Notes under the pieces: model-generated | The model's database searches: none | Told to the model about the DNA's origin: nothing | Seen by the model: the letters and a program-made list of their open reading frames with translations, nothing else | Made by a program: the position numbers and the translations under genes | DNA from: Eucalyptus grandis | Taxonomy: Eukaryota > Streptophyta > Magnoliopsida > Myrtales > Myrtaceae | Length of the DNA stretch: 64,000 nt | Direction of reading: 5' to 3' | Assembly (NCBI RefSeq): GCF_016545825.1 | Contig: NC_052619.1 | Coordinates: forward strand, 47,244,127-47,308,126 | In this document: one piece after another, positions 35,230 through 46,648 of the stretch | Numbering within the stretch: position 1 is the stretch's first letter | How the letters are laid out: the number at the start of each line of letters is the position of its first letter

Positions 35230-37480
35230 ATATCTAAATTTAGTTACAGTTTCAATTCCAAACATTTTAATTTGATCGATTTAATCATAAACTTTTTGAA
35301 AAGTTGTCAATATAGTCAATTTGGCCAATTTTGACCAGAAATTGTTAATGTGGACAAAAATTATTAACTTTTCCATTTTTTTCAAAATTTTTATTAATTT
35401 ACATATTTTCTTTTCTTTTCTTTCCTCTTTTTTTTTTTTTTCCTTTTATCCTCTACCAATTGTCAATCAATTGGCCTAAGGCAACTACTGATGAGGGTCG
35501 GCCCTACCGAAGACCAGCAAGGCACGCCTTGCCGGCCTTTGGCGAGGCTCGACCTTATTGGATCTAGGGGAGCCTCTCCCATGGCCAGTGAGGGAGCCTC
35601 AGCAGTTGTATTCTATGGCCGATTGACGGCCATTACCAAGGCCTTGCCATTGGTGAACGAAGAATAAAAAAGAAAAATATATAAATATAAATATAAAAAA
35701 TGCAAGAAATTTAATAAATTAATATTTTTTGTTCACGTTAGCATTAGCCATACTATATAGAACAACCGATATTTACCTCGATAATTCCAAATCAAAATTA
35801 GCAAAATGAACCACATTGACAAAATCGAAAATTGTTTATATTTAATTTGACACAATTGAAAGATTTAGCACTAAAATTATACAATGCAGTATTCCGTATG
35901 CACCGGAAACTCCATGTAGCACTTGGCAAGAAGGTACGGAGCGCTGTCTCTTCTAGCTTTCTGTGGCGCATGAAACACTTGCGAACATATTAAGAAATCC
36001 CCCCTCTGCATGATGCAAGCATTTCGCTTTGCTTACGGCTATTTTTGGGAGTGTACTGCATTCAACCCCACATCCACACATCCACGAGTAAATATAGGCA
36101 AACAGCGACATGGTCACGTGACATCAGCATGACCCTTAAATCTCGTACCGGATGGTTATCACATTGTGCGATTATTCTGAATATTTCTCTTTCGACCTTG
36201 ATTGATATGGATGGGGCTGATTGTTACCGATAATATCCTGAGTATAATTCCTTTTAGTGGTTATATGATTCAGGACAAACTGGGTTCATACTGAATCTTG
36301 TAAGAGGGAGAAGTGATCACGGAGGCAAGAGATCTCGAATAAAATGGCTCTTGTTGGGTTTTTTAGGATGATAGAGGAGAGATAAAATACTCAACTACAT
36401 ATCGAAAAGAAAAGAGCATAACAAGCAACAGTACATTGTGGATGTGGTATAATGGAGTTTGCGACCTCCAAAATCCCATGTCATATATTTCTACAGGAGG
36501 TTTGGTTCTAGGGGTAAGCAATTTCGAATTCCATTCCAATTGCTTGATTTTTGGAATTTGAAATCTATCATGCATATTGATTCTAGGATCGATTTTAAGA
36601 TTTACCCGCATTCCACCTATATTTTTAATTGAACGATTATAATGACTCATCACCTCTAATTACTACAATTTGCTACAATTCACTTTTCACAACTCATAGC
36701 TCAACACATAAAGATTATAAAATATTAACAAATTAAAAGTCTCATTATAAGTTCGTCCGAAATGGAAGTTTGGATAAATGGTTGGAGATTACACACTATT
36801 GCATGGAAATATACAACAAGAAAAACACAAAAATTTGTTTAAGGTGGAACCTGCCTTTAGAACCTTAAACTTACTCTACCTTTATGGTAATCGGGAATTA
36901 GTTTCCATTGATCTTATTCTCAAGTTTCTAGTTTTATTTGAAACTATGTTCATCCCTACTCGATTTACATGGATTGAACTGGATTGTCGCAATCATGAAT
37001 CCACTTTTGACATGGTCTCGCTCCACGACCCATCTCGTGCGATACACCCATCGTGTCCATGCGAATCGATCATACTCCTGAGTCACTCGGGCACTGAAGT
37101 CCCATCAAATCTATTATTATTTTGCTTTTACTTTGCCCCCGGTCTATCATCCTCCCCCGGATTCTGTTGGTACATATGCTTTGTAACGAAAGCCCGGTTC
37201 ATGGGCTCTTCTGTTTCTTCTCGAAATAAAAAAGAATTGAGACCAACAAAAGAAAAAGGAATAATAAAAAGTAGAAAGTATCTTTATCAGTAGAAAAAGG
37301 AAAGAAAGAACATCGTAAATAAGTCGATGGTGCTGTTCCCATTTACCCGTTGAGGGAGAAGACCTTAGCCGATTTTGTAACACGCCGTTGATTTTCTTCG
37401 TCTAAAGAACTTACGCGCTTGATTGAAAGTTGGTCGACCCAAACGTCAAGGAATGTCTCTTCTATTTACTTATTTATTTA
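35230..37480. repeat. segmental duplication block X, copy 2
   Basis: Second copy of 30161-32790, again starting with a decayed Mutator-like element whose core (35430-35650) has GGCGAGGCTCGACC-type words. It includes a hAT-like element at about 36509-36960 with ends TAGGGGTAAGCA and, reversed, TAGGGATGAACA. A plus-strand frame of 171 codons (36778-37293) crosses that element and the CCCATCAAA block; it is not matched by an open frame in copy 1, so I do not call it a gene. Confidence 0.75.
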
Positions 37481-38530
37481 TTGAAATACTTATTTTTAAA
37501 ATTTTAAATTATTCATGAAAGTGCAAGTGAGCCCCGAAACTTATTTAAAATATAATTAAATTTTAAAAATTACCATGAAAGTATAATTGAATCCTAAAAT
37601 TTACCAAATTTTTTAAAGTTTTAGGGGTTTAATTACTTTCGGTGATAAATTTTAGGACTTTCAGTGTAATTTTCTCTTGGAAAGATAAAAAAATTATATT
37701 TGTTTTGCAACAAATAATATTAAAGAATATATTCATCCTGAACAACAATTTACGTTTAGATATTTTCATGAACGATAAAAATATTTTTCATTCATTCATT
37801 TTTTAAGTAACATGAGAGATTGTTTTATTTTCCATATCATTCATTTCTTATGAAAAAAAAAAAAGATAATCTTCTTTTGGGATAATATGGATCCATTTTC
37901 TCTTCCCTAATTATAATTACAATTATATAATTACTCAGAAATCTGAATCGTAATTAAACTAAAATTATCTATTCTCATTATAGTCAATAATTTGATGATT
38001 CGCATCGGCACGATTTGTAGGCGCTTCTGATTGCTTACGTTTCTCCTGAAGGCGGTTTCCTAAAAGTCAAAAGACATATGCAGACGAGCAATTTGATTGC
38101 GACAATTTGATCAATCCTTATTTTCAATTAGGATCTAATAATTCGCTTCGATTTTCTTATTTTTTAATCATTTCAATTGATGAAATCCGAATAAATGTAC
38201 GGCAGCATGACACCCACTCAATAATCAAAGTCTTAATCTTGGATTTTTTTATATTTATCTTAATCTTAGTCTATGCCATCGTTTTCGGGCTAAGCATCTC
38301 ATCAAAAGGAGATTAAAAAAGAAGAAGAGAAAAGTAAAATTTCGATTGAGGGTGAGAGTTTTCGACAAATGTATGGAGTCGAAGGCCTCAGGTATTCGAA
38401 AAAAGCAAAGAATCTTATCAATAATTAAGGAATTTGCAAAGAGAAGAAATACCCTCTCTTTTTTTCTTTTAATTATTCTTATTATCGATTAGTTGCCCGA
38501 TTGTGCACGGAATTTATACTATATTCACAT
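37481..38530. repeat. segmental duplication block Y, copy 3
   Basis: A diverged third copy that keeps GGCGGTTTCCTAAAAGTCAA, TGTACGGCAGCATGACAC and CAAATGTATGGAGTCGAAGG in order. Confidence 0.75.
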
Positions 38531-40250
38531 ATTTTATGTGAGTATTTTATTTGTCTTGAGAATTTTAGTTTCTACATGCAAATATTATATCGAAATATTC
38601 ACTTTAATGTTTACTTCCGAAGTGGGTTTTTTATATTATTTTTATATTGAATGGCTATGAATTCCGCGTACACTTCGCATAACAAGAAAACCTAGGGTCC
38701 TCACAGTTTATTCCATTTATCTCGAGGTAGATCACAATTCATGGCGGTCATCGCTCGGACAATGAGTATCCATTAAGATAGTCAATGATTCCGTTTATTT
38801 GGTAAATAAATTATGATTAATATATGCTTCTTTTAAAAAAATGAATACACAGTGACTTCGCTTGTATTAGTTAAAATAATTAATTAATAAATATATTAAT
38901 AATTTATGTCTAGACATTTTTCTTGGACAATAAAAAAAATATTTACGTTTATTCATTTTTAATAAGTGATGCGTTCTCTAAATTATTTATTTTCTGAAAA
39001 AAAAAATACTGTAAATATTTTGGAGTGTTGAATGGGTTTATGTATTTGGACATTTTACCGTAATAAATGAAAAACCTTACATTAATCCTACCTCGCCAGT
39101 GCCTTGATACCGTAGCCCCTTCAAGATTGGATTGGTGCAATATTATTTCTTAAGAATTACATTTATTCTTACTATTATAAGTGTGTTTCATGTATGACAA
39201 TATTAATCATCCCGTCGATTAAAGTTCTATTTAACTCATCTATAAGTAACTTTGCTTTGGGTGAGTTTCGGTTCATGTAAATCTTTATGACGATTTTTCA
39301 TAGGAATAATTTTCAAAGAAAAAATTGGTTAGTCTTAATGACATAAAACGTTCCAAATAACAAGTATTGGAAAAAGTGAAGAAGTGAGCGTTTGTTAACG
39401 GATTTGTAATACTTGCAAAAATGATTTCCTCTGTATAAGTGTGGGAATTTATTTTCTTAAATTTTTTTTTTCCTTCAACCAATCATTTTCAGCGGATCAA
39501 GCCCATAAAGGCCTGAAAAAAAATATTAAGAAAAAATAATTCCCAGAAAACTTTCTTAATTTTTTTTCCTTCAACCAATCTTTTTCAGCGGATCAAGCCT
39601 ACAAAGGTCCGAAAAAAATAATTCGCAAAAAAACTCTTTCCGTCGCCGAAACGAATCCACCCTTTTTTTTTTTCATCTTTTTTATTCAGTAACGATCTCA
39701 ACCTTTGAACGGATTAATTATTTTTGTGAGTGCGCGCCTGAGCCTGACGTGTGCTCTGGGAAGGAACAAACCAAACCGTCAAAAGAACAGAAGTAAAAAG
39801 AAATGCATATTATATAATTTCGCCAGAAGAAACAAGAATAATGTAGATATCCAAAAGAAATGGCCAAAATTAAATAAAAAAGAAATAAAAAAGAAAAAGA
39901 AAAAAAAAGAAGGAGGAAAGAGACATCCCTTTTTTTCATGGAAATTTCCAAGAATTGCAGGGGCAAATGGTGAACACCGCTTCTTTTCTTTTATCAACAA
40001 AAATGCCACAATCCGCCGGTTGCCTCTGAAACCCCCAAAAGAAAGAGATTTCTTCTTCATCACCATCATCTCCTTCCCCCTCTCCCTCCCTGCCTCATTC
40101 CCTCCCTCTCTCTCTCTCCAGCACTCAAATCTTGCAGGGAGAACCAAACCCAGATTGAAGAATAAGAATCATTCACTGGGAAAATCTCTCTCCTTCTCTC
40201 TTTCTTTCTCTGTGTATCTTGATTTTCCCTCCTTAACTTTTCTTGGCCCC
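38531..40250. other. intergenic and 5' flank of the HSP20-like gene
   Basis: No gene recognised. It holds the tandem repeat at 39453-39645 and, from about 40020, CT-rich tracts typical of a plant promoter or leader. Frames in 39705-40404 reflect poly-A/poly-T and CT composition. Confidence 0.5.
39453..39645. repeat. two tandem copies of a ~99-bp unit
   Basis: Copies start at 39453 and 39552. Both contain CCTTCAACCAATC, TTTTCAGCGGATCAAGCC and AAAGG(C/T)C(C/T)GAAAAAAA. Confidence 0.85.
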
Positions 40251-40405
40251 CTTTGCTTTTGATGCTTTTACCTTTTCCACTGCTCATCCCCATCAAGATT
40301 TGGATACCCACTCGCCCAATATTCCTTTTCTTGCTCTTGATATCCCTCCATCCCCTCCCCCTTCCTTCCTCCTCATCCCCCACCACCACCACCACAACCA
40401 CCACC

Positions 40406-40412
40406 TATAAAT
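40406..40412 (+). promoter_or_regulatory. candidate TATA box of the HSP20-like gene
   Basis: TATAAAT lies 72 bases before the ATG at 40484. A start of transcription about 30 bases downstream would give a short leader and exclude the in-frame ATG at 40253. The caution is that CT-rich DNA just upstream also looks like a transcribed leader, so a more distal start is possible. Confidence 0.45.
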
Positions 40413-40483
40413 CCAGCGATACCCACGACGGCCAGAGCCTAGCCGGACCAGCAAGAACCCCCGCCGCAGCCGCAGCCGCAGCC

Positions 40484-41083
40484 ATGAAGGTCCACCCTAT
40501 GCCCCCCAAGAAGAGGAACATCACCCTCCAGTACGTCCCCAGGAGCGCCGCCTCAATCGAGGCCCAGGCCCTCGCCGGTGTCGTGGCCGCCGCCGCCCAC
40601 CACCACCACCAACACCAACACCACCACCACCACCACCACAAGATCCTCCGCCGGCTCCCCCACATCTTCAGCCGCGTCCTCGAGCTGCCCTTCCGGGCGG
40701 ACGCCGAGGTGGAGGTGGAGGAGCTGCCCGGGTTCTTCCGGTTCGTCGCCGAGACCGAGGGGATCGTGGCCGGCGTCCGGGCCCACACCGTGGAGATCCA
40801 CCCCGGGGTGACCAAGATCGTGGTGAGGCCCAACGGCTCGCTCGAGCTGCTGTCCCTGGACCAGCTGGAGCTCGACATGTGGCGGTTCCGCCTCCCCGAG
40901 TCGACCCGGCCGGAGCTCGCCAGCGCGGTGTGCGTCAACGGGGAGCTGATCGTGACGGTGCCCAAGGGCGCGGAGGAGGACGACGACGACGACGCCGTGG
41001 GGGGCGGCGGCGGGAATGGCCGCGTCGGTGATGGGGATGTTTGGGGAGGAGGTAAGGGAAATAGACTTGTATTTGTACAGTAA
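40484..41083 (+). CDS. HSP20-like (alpha-crystallin domain) protein
   Basis: An intronless frame of 199 aa. The N-terminus MKVHPMPPKKRNITLQYVP is followed by an Ala-rich segment and a histidine run (residues 39-52, with Gln). The alpha-crystallin-type domain covers about residues 68-161 and ends in the family pattern: WRFRLPEST, then ASAVCVNGELIVTVPKG, an A-x-x-x-x-G-x-L-x-V motif. The tail has six consecutive Asp (about 166-170) and a Gly-rich stretch. Small heat-shock-like proteins hold unfolding clients; some plant relatives with this divergent domain act in the nucleus (family knowledge). The frame is open back to an ATG at 40253, but that extension is translated CT-rich leader. The ATG at 40484 fits the TATA box and the KKRN start. 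The gene is strikingly GC-rich compared with its surroundings. Confidence 0.8.
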   Translation: MKVHPMPPKKRNITLQYVPRSAASIEAQALAGVVAAAAHHHHQHQHHHHHHHKILRRLPHIFSRVLELPFRADAEVEVEELPGFFRFVAETEGIVAGVRAHTVEIHPGVTKIVVRPNGSLELLSLDQLELDMWRFRLPESTRPELASAVCVNGELIVTVPKGAEEDDDDDAVGGGGGNGRVGDGDVWGGGKGNRLVFVQ

Positions 41084-43743
41084 AATAAAACCACCCTCCC
41101 TCTCTCCCTCTTTTTACTTTTAATGGAGTTCCCCGTTCTGCACCCGGCTCAATGTTGTTGTTGGGGTGCTGTCCTTCTAGTCTGCAAGTTAGCTTTGACT
41201 TTTTAGAGGTTGGTGATCGAGCTGAAGCTCTCTCTGTGATGTGTCGTTCTGCTGAATCCAAGATTAAAAAGAAAAAAAAAAAATTTATGAATGTTGCTTC
41301 TCTTCTTTATCATTCTATTCATAATTCATACAGTGTCAGCTGATGATGACAGGTCAGTAGGTTTCCATTCTTTCTCGAGATGATTTCGTTTTCGGGTGTT
41401 AAATATTGGTATGTGCGGTTCTCATCTCGTGCCGAGTGGCATTGACTTCAGTTAGATTACCAGAGGGGAATGGCTTTACAGGGCGGTGCCTTTTCTGGGT
41501 TGTTTATCTCCTACCCGACCAATCAAATGCTCATTAGTGCGCATGATCGGGAATAGTTTAACTTAATCCATGATGATCAGGACAATGTAACACGGCTTCA
41601 TCTTTTTTAAGTTTGTGGATGCACAATGTTTCGCTTAGTCGTGCCTGAAAGTGCTTGATGATTATGTGCCTGATCGTTTTCGGGGGTTCTCCATTATATG
41701 TGTCTGGTAGGTTCCGGGGATTTGGCAGGAACCTGTATGGCCACTGAGCAATTTATTCATTGTATATTTCAAAAGTGCTTTGATGCCGTGTAGAAAAGAA
41801 GGTGCTTTAAAGTGGGGATATATGCTGAATGGTCCATATTGAATGTTTGTGAGTGCAGTCTTTTTATTATTGACCCAAGTATATCAAAGGCACTTCTGTG
41901 ATGCGCTTATGCTCACGTAGAGTGGTGACAACTACATCCTCTCCTCAAAAAATTATATTATCCTAAGAATCTTTGAATTACCTGTGCATGTCTCTTCATG
42001 AACCAGGACTGTTTCGAGTGATGCTTGTCATATACCATCTGAAATGAGTCCAAAGTTGATGTGTCTCTTCATTTAATATTATGCAGACTCACATCATCTA
42101 ATGGTGCATCTAGTGCATGGGTTGTTGTTCTTCATTAGCATATTTGCGGTTGAGCACTGTGTCCAATTGGATCTTGATGGCAGGGGGAGCTATCTGACAA
42201 AAGTTCATGTAGACCTCATCTAGGAAATGAAGTTCCGACAATCCTTACATTGCACCTGCTTAGTACTTAGAAGCTGCTGTTCTGGTTGTACGGCTCATTT
42301 GCAAATTTTTTGTATGTTTTTGTTTGGATTCACATGGGCATACACGATGCTGTGTCTTTCATTGTGCTTGTGTCTATATGTTCATGTGAAGACAGAAGGT
42401 GTATGGACGATCCTTATGCTCCTCTATTCCTGGTGTGGAATAATGTCCAACCCTTAGGAAACCTTGTGACGCTGAACCTCGGTTTTGATTTACTTGTCTT
42501 TGTAATTGGGTCTCATGCATGGGTATTAGGAGTTTCGGCTAATCCTGTTAGCAGTAAATTCATAATGTTGCCATGCTTTACCATCGGCAGAAGTTGATGG
42601 AAAAGATGATTGTCCGATTCTGATGCATTTCTTGTTTAGAGTATGTTTCTTCAACGATCATTTTCTCTTTGTGGGGAACGCTCGGGCGATATTCAATCTC
42701 TATTTGCCACCGAAGAAATGCCTGAAGGCTGAGTGCCAGCTGGTTTTCATTCTAGGTGATGTATTTGCGTGAACTTGTTGCATTTCTCAATTATTAAATG
42801 CTTCTTGCCTTTCTCCCCTAATAATTCTGAGTAAAAGCAATAAGATTACATAAATTTGCTCCTGTATAAGAAATCGATTGAGAAGCTACATGGGGAATCC
42901 ATTTTTCCGCGAGTGATTTCTGGTGCATTTGCTCTGGTTGTAAGATCCTTCTCTTTTCCTCTTGCGATGAAATTTTATGGTCAGATGTTTCCCAGAAACA
43001 AAATACCTTGAACTGACTCATGTGCCCTGCATCATCCCTATGTTGCCCTATGGAATCGAAACCACGATTTGCTGTTCCTCTGATGATGAATGAGGTGACG
43101 GCAAGTCAGTCTTCACCATTTTCAAGTTGAGATCGAGGGTCATTAGCACAAAGGCATCTCAATCTGAAAGACATGTTCATGGTGCCAAAAGCCACACCAG
43201 GAATCAACAGATATCGATGAGGCAAAAGCTTTTGGAAAAATTACGCTCGTCTGCATGTTTATTCAATGCATCATGCCATGCGACTCTTCCCGAAGGAATC
43301 ATTTGCTCGACGGACTCGTGCAAACTTATTCACGACCCTTGCAAGATGGGATTTTTCCTTTCCGCTCGTTATTCGAAAAGAAGATTGGAGTGAGGTGTGA
43401 AAGTTCATGGGGTCAGATAAGCTTCCGTTGTTACCATGACGTACTTGGTGGCCGCGATTCTGTGACTAACTGTTGCTACTTTTCTGGATGTTAGCAAAAG
43501 GTTGTTCACAATAGAATGTTAGGGGGGCTATAGAATCAATTCGTGAAATCACAAAAAGTTTGATAACAGCTCAAAAGTCCTAAAGAAGGCGTGTTATTGT
43601 AAGTCACAATGAAGTTAAAGTAAACGTGTAATGAAAGCTATATGCCCACCGACGAAGCGTGAACCAAATGAGTCATGAGGTGAAATCCCCTAGTTAATAT
43701 TGCTTCATACTACCATTCAAAAACATTCGAGGACCGAGGAGTA
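41084..43743. other. gene-free stretch, no coding signal recognised
   Basis: Probable 3'-UTR of the HSP20-like gene to about 41300, then mixed-composition unique-looking DNA. The short frames (42227-42597, 43127-43494) have no domain or splice partner. The absence of obvious transposon structure leaves an untranslated transcript or regulatory DNA possible, but I see no direct sign of either. Confidence 0.45.
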
Positions 43744-43837
43744 CACTTAATGATCCTTGGAAAACTATGTACATGAACAGAACGTCTCGACACTTAATGG
43801 TACTTGGAAAACTATGTACATGAACAGAATGTCTCAA
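43744..43837. repeat. two tandem copies of a 47-bp unit
   Basis: CACTTAATG(A/G)T(C/A)CTTGG and AAAACTATGTACATGAACAG occur twice, starting at 43744 and 43791, near the 3' end of the minus-strand PHD gene. Confidence 0.9.
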
Positions 43838-44183
43838 CAACAAAACCAAAGAGAGACGGTGAAAAACGGGGCTAACCTCCCAAATTTGCATCTAAAGGTT
43901 GGGATGCACCGTTTTTTTCTCTGTAAAAGTCCCATTATCGTCACCGAAGATTGATCCAAACATGGTTCTGGAGTCAGAAATTTGTGCTCAAGTTGCATTC
44001 AAACAGCATTAATAGTTCTTTTTCATTGCGATCTAGCAGCTCAATCACCGAAATACTCTCTCCTCTGGCGGTTCAGCATAGTGTCTTCCAGGTCAACCAA
44101 GATGTTCAAAAGACAGGCAAGGGTCTGATGCATGTCACCGTCCTATTAATCTCGAATCTCTGTCCTTCCGACTAAGCACATCA

Positions 44184-44869
44184 TTAATGTGCTTCGCCTG
44201 TGTCCACATCTAGACTGAAATGCCCTTTCAGGATACTCTTTGGCGTCATTCCAAAACCCTTGGCTATTTCCTTCATTTCTTTGAGTTTCTCTACTTCGTG
44301 CTTTATTTGGTTATTTCTGCTCAACACAATGTTCAGCAAGTCGTCTGAGTTGGCAGGTGATTTTTGACATGCCAGTTGGGAGCTCTCTTGCTTGAGTTGC
44401 TGGTACAGATTGTGGAGGTAACTCTTCTGAGCATTAAGCTGTTCCTCTGCTACTCTGTATTCCAATTCCTGCGACTTTCTCAGTGACCGGAGAATCTGAT
44501 CAATCTCATCGTCAAGTTGTACTGATGGAGTCTGAAAATCAAAAGAGATGGACTCGTCTGCCGAGAGATGTGTCCTGAAATCTAGAGCATCTTGATACAG
44601 TGTACCTTCTAGAGAAGGATCTCCATTGCTGGAGACAACTGTGTATGACATCCAATGCACCGGGTGAACATCACACTGTGAATGGCTCATATACATAAAT
44701 GGGTTTATTAAAAAAAAGAAAGAAAAAAGGACAAAGGTTTCGAAATATGTTGCTGTGCATGCTTGCAAGATCATTAGAGTAGTTCAAGTTCCAGTAGTTC
44801 ATAACCATCCGAACATGAAAGGATGAAAAATGGTGCAGATTTTTGTCAACATATGTTCATAAAGGACTT

Positions 44870-44919
<50 letters not shown>

Positions 44920-46635
44920 GGGTGGGGAAGTACCTGATTTGCTTTCATCTGTCTGGATATTGTCAAGATGAGTCCCACATCTAAGCTGTTGCAGACATGA
45001 AACGGTCATCATGCAGATTATGTAAGCGAGACTTGCTAAAAAACTTCAAGGAAATACTTTTACCTTGGTCAAAGCAGATTGAATACGGTTAAGCAGTATC
45101 TTAGCACTCATATTCAGTGAACCGCGCAAGAGGCAGCTGCCGAGTTTTAATGCCTTCCTTGTTCCTCCTGAGAATCGATAGATTTACAAGCCTCAAAGAG
45201 CCTAGTAACATGAGAAACTAGTTCAGTTTTTGCATCACAACGACGACAATAGTACTGCGCATCCAGTCCAATGCTTCCACCAACAGTGCCAGCCATGTAA
45301 GCTTGGAGAGCACAGTCCAAGTGAGCAAGGTGCCCACATATATGACCCTTGTCAGACAACGCTTCACATTTGATGTAATTATATCCTCCATTAGCTGACG
45401 TGATGACCTTAAAACAGAGAATACAGCAACAATCTCGACAAAACCCAGGTTCAATGCAACAAAAATCACAAGGGATAGATGTTCTGGCAGCTTCCTCTGG
45501 TTGTTCAATTAAGCTACTGCACAACTTATTTCGAGCCTTACATCTTAGAGTGCCAGAGGGAGAATCTGATTGGGAATGGTCACCTATCTCTTCATGATGC
45601 AGAGTAAAGAAAGGGCGCCTCTCCATGACTCCTATAAAATGAGAGCTTAAACAAGAAGCTTCAAGGAATAACAGATAATTACAACATACAACACATTCAT
45701 AGACACGGACTGCAAACAATGAGGTTCATATGTCATAATTCATACGGATGTAGACAAGATCAAGAAACCTTAATTATGTGCCGAGCATGACACATCATGT
45801 CAGACCAGTAAAAGGAAAAAAACAAATAAAAAATGTACTCATAAAGTTTAAATAAAACAATAAGTCTAGGTCTTGTTATGAAGATTATTCACTTCAGTTT
45901 AGTAGCCGCCATATTTTCGTCCAAGTATAACATGGACATACCCAAAAGGCCCATGATCTCATCAGACATGGCTACAAAGGCAAAGGAACTACAAAAATTA
46001 AGCTTGTCCAAAGCAACAAGACATTGAATAACATGACTAAGATGCTCCAATAACAAATTAGTATACAACATCAAGGAGGAGTTGATAAGTTGAAGCTGAC
46101 CACTTGGCAACAGCAGGTTCTTTGAGGGGATTTTCCAGCTAAACGAGTTGAAGAATGCATCGACATCTACATTGGGGAATGTAGTGCGGATGTACCGCTC
46201 AACGGAAAGCTTACTCGCAAAGGGACGTCGTAATGATTGGTCTTGGCAGTGGAGTCTCTTAGGAAGGTAAAGGTATCTATCTTTATAGTCTCCAGAAACT
46301 GCCACTCTCTTCCCTACCCTCCACCTCCATTTATCACCGGGAAGAGGAAAATCCTCAGGGGCATATGGTAGACCTTCACCGGATTCATTACATAAAATTG
46401 GTAGAAGTTCCTCGGCTGTAGAGACGTTCCCACTGCTCTCGTCAGTAATATTTGTCTCGGTGCATTCCTGCGGCATCTGACAAGGCATGATAACAGGCAT
46501 ATCTCCATTACTGTCATTAGTGCTATCAATCTCTGTAGATTCCCGGTTCTCACAAGTCACTGAAGCATGTACATTTCCATTGCTCTCCTTAGTCATATCA
46601 ATACCCATGGATTCTCCGAGCCGGTGAGGAGTCAT
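44184..46635 (-). CDS. Oberon-like PHD finger / coiled-coil protein, paralogue 1, one-base frameshift
   Basis: Minus-strand exons 46635-46101, 45631-45064, 44985-44934 and 44638-44184; all junctions and phases match the paralogue at 51-53 kb. The N-terminal domain has GEGLPYAPEDFPLPGD and DRYLYLPKRL (about residues 85-175), perhaps the domain Pfam calls DUF7081 (from memory). Exon 2 encodes a Cys/His-rich PHD of Oberon type (CDFCC...CRDCCCILC, HLAHLDCALQAYMAG, YYCRRC). Exon 4 encodes a coiled coil (LDDEIDQILRSLRKSQELEY onward). Near 45150 exon 2 lacks one base relative to the paralogue, so translation would stop at AAGGCATTAA (45149-45151). Beyond it the other frame and both later exons stay open and conserved. 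It is a recent pseudogene, a truncated-product gene or an assembly error. ATG 46635 lies 14 bases into its exon. Confidence 0.75.
44874..44917. repeat. (GA)n microsatellite in the intron of paralogue 1
   Basis: An uninterrupted GA run of about 44 bases between exons 3 and 4, close to the exon 3 donor. The paralogue has only a short GA tract (about 51706-51718) in the same intron. Confidence 0.95.
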
Positions 46636-46648
46636 TCAGATGATTCAA

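Noticed and set aside
36778..37293. 171-codon plus-strand frame
   Set aside because: It runs through a hAT-like element and is not open in the paralogous block X1.
39705..40262. 185-codon plus-strand frame
   Set aside because: It consists of Lys runs from poly-A and Ser/Leu/Phe from CT tracts, with no domain.
40253..40483. N-terminal extension of the HSP20-like frame
   Set aside because: It translates CT-rich leader into Leu/Pro/Thr runs, and a TATA box lies within it. Kept only as a start ambiguity.
40405..41094. 229-codon minus-strand frame opposite the HSP20-like gene
   Set aside because: It is the shadow of a GC-rich coding region, with Ser/Pro/Trp runs dictated by the His and Asp codons on the other strand.
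45131..45185. Mini-intron that would rescue the frameshift in paralogue 1
   Set aside because: The only GT..AG pair that restores the frame (TTGTAAAT to CTCGGCAG) would be under 60 bases, too short for a normal plant intron, and the paralogue has none there.
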